Source: an uncultured Bacteroidia bacterium (GTDB taxonomy: Bacteria > Bacteroidota > Bacteroidia > Bacteroidales > F082). From it: a stretch of DNA of 64,000 nucleotides. A program made the position numbers and the translations under genes. Below the pieces are notes generated by a model. The model did not search any database. It saw nothing but the letters and a program-made list of their open reading frames with translations, and was not told the DNA's origin. Shown here piece after piece: positions 58,992 to 64,000 of this stretch (the stretch's first letter is position 1; each line of letters starts with the position of its first letter). The DNA lies in the NCBI GenBank assembly GCA_902771635.1, contig CACXXW010000006.1:1-64000 (forward strand), read 5' to 3'.

Positions 58992-59462
58992 TCAGTTCTC
59001 CAAGACACTGCCTTTCAGTGTCGTGTAGTTGATACGGAAGGCACCCACCTTACGGAGTTCCTGCTTCACGTCGGTGACGACACCCATACGGGTATCCTTG
59101 TGCACCTTCAGAGCGGTGGTCAGCAAGGGGATGTCTGCAGGGTTACGCGAGTCACGCTCCTTCTGAATCCAGTCGGCAATGTCGGCGGGAGTGGCGAAGG
59201 AATCATCCAATTGGATACGTGATTCGGTACCGAGTTTGCTGTCGCGCGGGGCACCGATGTAGATGGAGCTCACCAAAGCCTTATGCTCGAGTTTCTGGAT
59301 CTCGGTAGCTTTTGGCAGGGGTGATGCCTTCACCTTCAGTTCGACGTCACGCATCGTAGTCGTGATCATGAAGAAGAATATCAACATGTAAACGATGTCA
59401 GGCAACGAAGAGGTGCTCACTTGCGGCACTTCCTTCTTTCCTTCTTTTCTGAATTTTGCCAT
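58992..59462 (-). CDS. exbD: ExbD/TolR family biopolymer transporter
   Basis: 156 residues: a short cytosolic N-terminus, one transmembrane helix (DIVYMLIFFFMITTTMRDVELKVKASPLPKA) with the proton-path Asp at its start, and a periplasmic domain. Part of the ExbB-ExbD proton-motive motor that energises TonB-dependent uptake. Last gene of a four-gene operon, 14 bp after the other exbD. Confidence 0.92.
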   Translation of the reverse strand: MAKFRKEGKKEVPQVSTSSLPDIVYMLIFFFMITTTMRDVELKVKASPLPKATEIQKLEHKALVSSIYIGAPRDSKLGTESRIQLDDSFATPADIADWIQKERDSRNPADIPLLTTALKVHKDTRMGVVTDVKQELRKVGAFRINYTTLKGSVLEN

Positions 59463-59476
59463 ATCTCTATCCTCCT

Positions 59477-60046
59477 TTACTTTTTGTAGTCAACGGGTTC
59501 GGCCTCACTGACACGCACAGGCACAGCCTCGTTGAGAGCCTTGGTTTGATCTTCAGTGAGTTGGTCGAGCGACTTATGCCAAGTCCTCTTGGCCAGTTCA
59601 TCCTTCATTTCATTGAAGGCGCGTGCCAACTCATTTTGCACACTGATATACATAGCATACGAGGTGCCGCGGTCATTCTGAAGTGAGATGACACCCTTCG
59701 ATGTGAGGATTTCACCAATGCCTTCACCGAAGGTCTTGGTTTCCACTTCAGGAGCGGTTTCGTCGCTTGGACGCGGGGTCATAAAGCGTTTGGCTTCGTC
59801 CTTCAGCTGGGAAATATCCATCGGACGGCCATTCACCAACAACTTGTCGCTCTTGTTTACCATTACATTCATCACGTTCCTTTCCTTGACCTTGACGTCA
59901 TCGACGTTTTGCTCGACAGGAGGAGGCAGACGACGGGTGATACCGTAGTCCACGTCCATCGAAGTTGTCATCAGGAAGAAACACAACAGCAAGAATGCTA
60001 TGTCAGCCTGCGAACTCGAATTGATTTCTGGAACTTTTCTTGCCAT
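59477..60046 (-). CDS. exbD: ExbD/TolR family biopolymer transporter
   Basis: 189 residues. N-terminal MARKVPEINSSSQADIAFLLLCFFLMTTSMDVDYGITRRLPPP carries the transmembrane helix with its conserved Asp and the start of the periplasmic domain (VNKSDKLLVNGRPMDISQLKDEAKRFM). Paired exbD genes are usual in Bacteroidales. It lies 11 bp after the 152-residue membrane-protein gene. Confidence 0.92.
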   Translation of the reverse strand: MARKVPEINSSSQADIAFLLLCFFLMTTSMDVDYGITRRLPPPVEQNVDDVKVKERNVMNVMVNKSDKLLVNGRPMDISQLKDEAKRFMTPRPSDETAPEVETKTFGEGIGEILTSKGVISLQNDRGTSYAMYISVQNELARAFNEMKDELAKRTWHKSLDQLTEDQTKALNEAVPVRVSEAEPVDYKK

Positions 60047-60057
60047 GATGAAATGTT

Positions 60058-60516
60058 TTACTTTTTAACTGCCTTGTAGATGACGGAGAACAAGATTGAA
60101 AGAAGGGCAACACCCAGCGTGATATAGAAGAAATTGAGGCCGAGTTCGACCATTCCGTGCGTCTTGCCCGAGTATGTGATTTCTCCGGCAGGGTATGGTA
60201 CTCCGAAAGAGGCTTTCGACATAAGATAAGCTACAACTGCAATAATAGCGAATGCAATGACGGCAATCAATAGTGTCTTTCCGTTGACGCCTTTGACGGC
60301 GGCAGTGAAGATGACTGAAATCAATGCAATGACAATACCAAGTATGATCAAGATGTAGCCCCAATTCAGGAATAAATCTGCGCGAGGCGTGGGATTACCG
60401 AGTTCGAATTCCGGCTTGATCGTACCTACAACGAGGTAGAACATCACCGCAATAGCAACAGTAACCAAAGCCAAGGCCAGAAATACCCACTTTGAAATAT
60501 TAAGCTTACTGTTCAT
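60058..60516 (-). CDS. Four-helix membrane protein of the exb operon
   Basis: 152 residues with four hydrophobic helices (about 12-32, 48-72, 82-98, 128-148). No catalytic motif. Such a gene commonly sits between exbB and exbD in Bacteroidales, so it is probably an accessory part of the motor, but its function is unknown. It lies 14 bp after exbB. Confidence 0.75.
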   Translation of the reverse strand: MNSKLNISKWVFLALALVTVAIAVMFYLVVGTIKPEFELGNPTPRADLFLNWGYILIILGIVIALISVIFTAAVKGVNGKTLLIAVIAFAIIAVVAYLMSKASFGVPYPAGEITYSGKTHGMVELGLNFFYITLGVALLSILFSVIYKAVKK

Positions 60517-60530
60517 GATTGATACTTGTT

Positions 60531-60824
60531 TTATTTATTGTTGTACTTAGCGAGGATGTCCATGAAGGAGATGGAAGCGTCTTCCATGTCGTTCACGATG
60601 CTTTCGATTTTAGCAGCGATAAAGTTGAAGAAAATCTGAAGGATGATAGCGGCGATAAGACCGAACACGGTGGTCAACAGAGCGACCTTCATACCAGAGG
60701 CCACAATCTGCGGGCTCATGTCACCAGCGGCGGCGATGTCGTCGAAGGCCTGGATCATACCGATAACAGTACCCATGAAACCGAACATAGGAGCCAAGCT
60801 GATGGATAGCTTTTTCGACTTCAT
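60531..60824 (-). pseudogene. exbB: exbB, detached 3' part
   Basis: The frame carries LAPMFGFMGTVIGMIQAFDDIAAAGDMSPQIVASGMKVALLTTVFGLIAAIILQIFFNFIAAKIE, the two C-terminal ExbB/MotA helices. ATG 60824 (MKSKKLSIS) could start a 97-residue product. It is out of frame with the 5' part. Confidence 0.8.
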
Positions 60825-61296
60825 CGAGTGACTGACCATCTTGATAACGGATGAGACCTTGAGTGAAGATGCTGGCCACAGGGCCGCGGGTGTTCTTGCA
60901 GAGGTTCTTGGCACCCTCAACGTCGCCACTCTTCATCTTGGCTTCGATACCAGCCAAAAGCTTCTTCGAATTGGCAGTAGCTAAGGTCAGATAAATGATT
61001 CTTTCAATGGAAATTGCCATACCGATCAACAGGATGATCAACACGATACCCATGAAGGCAGGACCACCATCGATGAATTGCTTCTTGATGGATTCGCGGA
61101 AAGTCGCAGGAGCGGCCTCTTGAGTTTGCACCGGGGCAACTTCTTGAACGGTCTCCACGGGAGCGGGGGTTTGTTCTGGAGCAACGGTCTGTTCCGTCTG
61201 CTCAGTTTGCGCTTGCTCATCTTGAGCAACAACGAGATTGCTGAAACCAAAAGTCATAATGCCAGCAACCATGAGGAAAGCAATTAATTTTTTCAT
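60721..61296 (-). pseudogene. exbB: exbB (MotA/TolQ/ExbB proton channel), 5' part, frameshifted
   Basis: The protein begins with a signal/helix, a Glu/Gln/Pro-rich linker and the first ExbB helix (GPAFMGIVLIILLIGMAISIERIIYL). The cytosolic segment GAKNLCKNTRGPVASIFTQGLIRYQDGQSLDEVEKAI follows. Homologues then have about 20 more residues before LAP-GFMGTV. Here that stretch is missing and the frame shifts, ending HQLGSYVRFHG... at 60721. GAAAAAGCTATC at the join could be the scar of a short-repeat deletion. If real, the ExbB motor in this operon is dead. Confidence 0.8.
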
Positions 61297-61369
61297 AGTT
61301 TAGCTTGAATGTTTTAATTATTACTGTTATGAATTACTTTGTTCTGATTAAACTATCAAATCTTTCCGC

Positions 61370-61456
61370 GGAGAGAGCGGGATTCGAACCCGCGGTACCC
61401 TTTTGGAGTACACACACTTTCCAGGCGTGCTCCTTAAACCACTCGGACATCTCTCC
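61370..61456 (-). tRNA. tRNA-Ser (GGA)
   Basis: 87-nt cloverleaf: acceptor GGAGAGA/TCTCTCC, anticodon loop CTGGAAA (GGA), long variable arm (GTGTGTACTCCAAAAGGGTACCGC) as in class II tRNAs, T-loop GGTTCGAATCC. CCA is not encoded. Directly upstream of exbB on the same strand. Confidence 0.97.
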
Positions 61457-61579
61457 AGTGCTTTCCAAACCCCTCTACCCAATCTGAAATCGTTGCCAAA
61501 AGTACACAATTTTTCATTTGGCAAACAAAAATATTTGATTTTTTATTGCAACAAATTTTCAAATGCTTGACTTATAGGT

Positions 61580-62614
61580 TCAAACGGTCATCTCGCCACG
61601 GATGGAAATCTGCAGTATTTCGAGGATTCTCTCCTTGGGGAGGCCTGTTCCAAGGAGATACATGAGTTTGGCGACGGCGGCTTCGGTAGTCATGTCATAG
61701 CCGCTGATGACGCCGATACGGGCCATGTCGAGGCTGGTTTCATAACGTCCCATCTCCACCGAACCTGCCTTACACTGCGTAATGTTGAGGATGATGAGCC
61801 CACTGTCGATAGCCTGCTTGAGCGCGTCAAGAAACCACGATGCCGTGGTGGCGTTGCCCGATCCGAAAGTCTCAAGCACCAGTGCCTTCAAACCAGGAGT
61901 CTTCAGGACATGGCAAACATAAGCTTCAGAAATGCCAGGGAAGAGCTTCAAGATGCCGATGTGACGGTCCATAGAAGTATGCACCTTCAGTTTCTTGAAG
62001 TTGGGCTTCAGAATGCGCTCCTTATTATATTTTATATGTATGCCCACATCGGCAAGGTTGGGATAATTCGATGAGATGAAAGCGTTGAAGTTCTCCGCGT
62101 TGAACTTGGTGGCGCGGTTACCGCGCAGCAACTGGTTCTGGAAGAAGATGCTCACCTCAGGAACATACGGTGTGTCATCGTCTTTGGCGGCGGCAATTTC
62201 GACGGCAGCCAAGAAGTTCTCGCGACCATCGCTACGCACCATGCCCATAGGCAGTTGCGAGCCGGTCAGCACGACGGGTTTGTTGAGGTTTTCCAACATG
62301 AAGCTCAAGGCCGAGGCGGTGTAAGCCATCGTATCAGAACCGTGAAGCACCACAAAGCCGTCATAATGCTCATACGACTCCCCTATCTTCGTGGCCAAAC
62401 GAATCCAAAAGTCGGGCGACATGTTCGATGAGTCAATGAGCGGGTCGAAGCTATAAAAGTCAATCTGATAGCCAAAGTTCTTCAACACCGGCAGATGGGT
62501 ATAAATGTTATCGAAATCGAATGGCACCAAAGCACCCGTCTTGGGGTCCTGCATCATGCCGATAGTGCCGCCGGTATAGAGCACCAATATGGATATTTCT
62601 TCGTTGCTTTGCAT
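61580..62614 (-). CDS. ansA: Type I L-asparaginase
   Basis: Cytosolic asparaginase, 344 residues from ATG 62614. ISILVLYTGGTIGM carries the first catalytic Thr; FVVLHGSDTMAYTASALSFML carries the second Thr and Asp; VLTGSQLPMG and LETFGSGNATT follow. Length fits type I. The upstream frame to 62668 would cross the divergent trmO promoter region. Releases aspartate and ammonia. Confidence 0.92.
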   Translation of the reverse strand: MQSNEEISILVLYTGGTIGMMQDPKTGALVPFDFDNIYTHLPVLKNFGYQIDFYSFDPLIDSSNMSPDFWIRLATKIGESYEHYDGFVVLHGSDTMAYTASALSFMLENLNKPVVLTGSQLPMGMVRSDGRENFLAAVEIAAAKDDDTPYVPEVSIFFQNQLLRGNRATKFNAENFNAFISSNYPNLADVGIHIKYNKERILKPNFKKLKVHTSMDRHIGILKLFPGISEAYVCHVLKTPGLKALVLETFGSGNATTASWFLDALKQAIDSGLIILNITQCKAGSVEMGRYETSLDMARIGVISGYDMTTEAAVAKLMYLLGTGLPKERILEILQISIRGEMTV

Positions 62615-62701
62615 GGTATGCACATTTTTTGCGGGCGCAAAGGTAAGGCTTTTTTTCGCTTGCGCCACAAATTTTTAACTCCTTTGAATCAAAGATTTCA
62701 T

Positions 62702-62709
62702 TACCTTTG
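62702..62709 (+). promoter_or_regulatory. -7 element TACCTTTG for trmO
   Basis: Only 4 bp separate it from ATG 62714, so the mRNA would be leaderless or nearly so. Confidence 0.5.
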
Positions 62710-62713
62710 CATC

Positions 62714-63388
62714 ATGAAAGTCATCGCCCGCATCCACACCGACTTCCCGACCAAGTTCGGCATTCCGCGCCAGAGCGGCATCATCGCCTCACTGCAAGGC
62801 CGCATCATATTTGAACCTGAATACCGCAACCCGGAAGCAGTGCGCGGCTTGGAGGCATTCTCACACATCTGGCTTTTGTGGGAGTTTTCGGAGTGCCTGC
62901 GCGACTCGTGGTCACCTACCGTGCGTCCACCCCGCTTGGGCGGCAATGTGCGCAAAGGCGTGTTTGCCACCCGCTCACCTTTCAGGCCTAACCCCATCGG
63001 TCTTTCTTCGGTACGGTTGGAAAAAGTGGAAATCGACCCCAAACTCGGGCCCGTGCTCTACGTTTCAGGAGCGGACCTCATGGATGGCACGCCCATCTAC
63101 GACATCAAGCCCTACATTGCCTACACCGACAGCCATCCCGATGCCGTCAGCGGCTTCGCCTCAACGCCAGCGGAATACCTTTTGGAGGTCGACATCCCCG
63201 AAAACTTGTTGCAGAAAGTACCTGAAAACCAACGTGAGAGCCTCATCGAGGTACTCGCCCACGACCCTAGGCCTCAATATCAAGCCGACCCCGAACGTGT
63301 CTATGGCATGGCTTTCAGCGGGATGGAGGTGAAGTTTAAGGTGAAGGGAATACAACTCTATGTAACGGAGGTGTCAAATCAGATATAG
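62714..63388 (+). CDS. trmO: tRNA (N6-threonylcarbamoyladenosine(37)-N6)-methyltransferase
   Basis: TrmO/YaeB (TsaA-like) enzyme, 224 residues, methylating t6A37 in tRNA. FPTKFGIPRQSGI, LEAFSHIWLLWEFSE, VRPPRLGGNVRKGVFATRSPFRPNPIGLSSVRLEKVE and DLMDGTPIYDIKPYIAYTDSHPDAVSGFA are all diagnostic of the SAM-binding barrel. The longer frame from 62495 is antisense to ansA and discarded. Confidence 0.94.
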   Translation: MKVIARIHTDFPTKFGIPRQSGIIASLQGRIIFEPEYRNPEAVRGLEAFSHIWLLWEFSECLRDSWSPTVRPPRLGGNVRKGVFATRSPFRPNPIGLSSVRLEKVEIDPKLGPVLYVSGADLMDGTPIYDIKPYIAYTDSHPDAVSGFASTPAEYLLEVDIPENLLQKVPENQRESLIEVLAHDPRPQYQADPERVYGMAFSGMEVKFKVKGIQLYVTEVSNQI

Positions 63389-63425
63389 GCACCTTACAGC
63401 CTAAAACTCCATTTGATGACTATAC

Positions 63426-64000
63426 TTATTTGATTTTCTTTACCGTTGTCTGCAGTATCTTGTCACCCTGGCTCTTGTCGTAGACGTAAACCATCAGATA
63501 ACACTCATCAGCATTGTAATTGGCATCGATTTCGGTGTTGTAAGTCAAATAGAACATGTCATCCGCTTCGACGCCAAAACCTTCAAACTCCTCTCCGTAT
63601 GCGCCGTTGATCGTACCGCGAAACACGTTACGGAACACGTATTCCTTATCGACACCACTTGGGGTGGTTTGCCAACCAACGATGTTGTCTTCCACCAAAC
63701 ACGCAGTGATATAGAACTGTCCATCCATATCGGTCAAAGCAATGACTTGAGCCGACACCTGCAACTGGCGATTCGATTCATCATATTGGGCACCAACGAC
63801 AATCTCAAATGTCTGTTCTTCTTCCAAAGCAGCAGTCACAGGAGCATCGATCTGCCCTTCGTTGAATGTATTACCATCTGTCAGGGCCACATGGTCAACA
63901 GCGAACAGTGGATTAGAGTCGTGGTTGTTATACCATGCTGTGCCCTCATCGGTGAGAAAATCGGGGAAACTGCCTACGGGCTGGGCCAAATAGCCGGCAT
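63426..64000 (-). CDS. Omp28-related outer-membrane protein, partial
   Basis: C-terminal ~190 residues; the frame is open to the window end, so the N-terminus is missing. PVTAALEEEQTFEIVVGAQYDESNRQLQVSAQVIAL, YITACLVEDNIVGWQ and VFRNVFRGTINGAYGE match the C-terminal beta-sandwich of Omp28-type proteins of Bacteroidales (QVV-W and FR-GT-NG pattern). Ends YVYDKSQGDKILQTTVKKIK without a sorting domain. Function of the family is unknown. Confidence 0.7.
   Translation of the reverse strand, partial: AGYLAQPVGSFPDFLTDEGTAWYNNHDSNPLFAVDHVALTDGNTFNEGQIDAPVTAALEEEQTFEIVVGAQYDESNRQLQVSAQVIALTDMDGQFYITACLVEDNIVGWQTTPSGVDKEYVFRNVFRGTINGAYGEEFEGFGVEADDMFYLTYNTEIDANYNADECYLMVYVYDKSQGDKILQTTVKKIK

Noticed and set aside
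62495..62713. Longer TrmO
   Set aside because: Antisense to ansA and upstream of the -7 element.

Overview
The window comes from a genome or metagenome contig of an anaerobic gut-type member of the Bacteroidota, order Bacteroidales. Evidence seen directly: TAnnTTTG -7 promoter elements in front of most transcription units; few Shine-Dalgarno sites; type IX secretion (T9SS) type A C-terminal sorting domains; gliding/T9SS accessory genes gldB, gldD and gldE; a TonB-dependent receptor; several PorT-like outer-membrane barrels; and the order mutY-ssb-gldE-gldD, which is typical of the phylum. A tryptophanase, a B12-dependent ribonucleotide reductase and a cysteate-synthase-like enzyme (sulfonolipid route) fit a fermentative gut bacterium. 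The genus cannot be fixed from this sequence.

Layout. 1-450: a phage-like gene end that runs antisense into a truncated sialidase, probably a chimeric or recombinant junction. 455-6393: an unknown gene, then a minus-strand operon (bcp, phzF-like, a frameshifted gene, GNAT, ogt), a candidate small RNA, a putative BECR-fold nuclease gene and comM. 6571-13705: gldB-like, cinA, a nucleoside phosphorylase, an OmpA-family protein and three small outer-membrane barrels. 13890-20682: two M24 aminopeptidases, a TonB-dependent receptor, rpmB and a MscS channel. 20756-28812: an exosortase-like protease coupled to a ROK kinase, nrdJ, tatD, hflX and trpS. 28915-39849: an array of four secreted T9SS proteins (M14 carboxypeptidase and three related propeller proteins) with shared modules and interspersed repeats. 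39981-47648: a membrane-anchored TPR/helix-turn-helix regulator, RNase G, a tiny basic ribosomal-type protein, HU, mutY, ssb, gldE and gldD. 47781-58870: corA, two endonuclease I family secreted nucleases, an MntP-like transporter, a two-gene unknown module, tnaA with a possible leader peptide, a choice-of-anchor T9SS protein and the cysteate-synthase-like enzyme. 58992-64000: an exbB(broken)-x-exbD-exbD energiser operon, tRNA-Ser, ansA, trmO and a partial Omp28-like gene.

The most unusual content is not one gene but the traffic of short repeats through this locus. A 28-bp palindrome (GTAGAGACG-N10-CGTCTCTAC), a GPSTGSG-encoding repeat, a 69-bp imperfect palindrome and an ~88-bp element occur between genes. 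The first two also occur inside open reading frames, including at the same site in three T9SS sorting domains. A fourth sorting domain has lost 59 bp covering that site and is out of frame. Several other genes (a paralogue in the T9SS array, exbB, the gene at 2320-2753) carry short frame-breaking deletions. Whether these are real or assembly errors is the main open question about this window.
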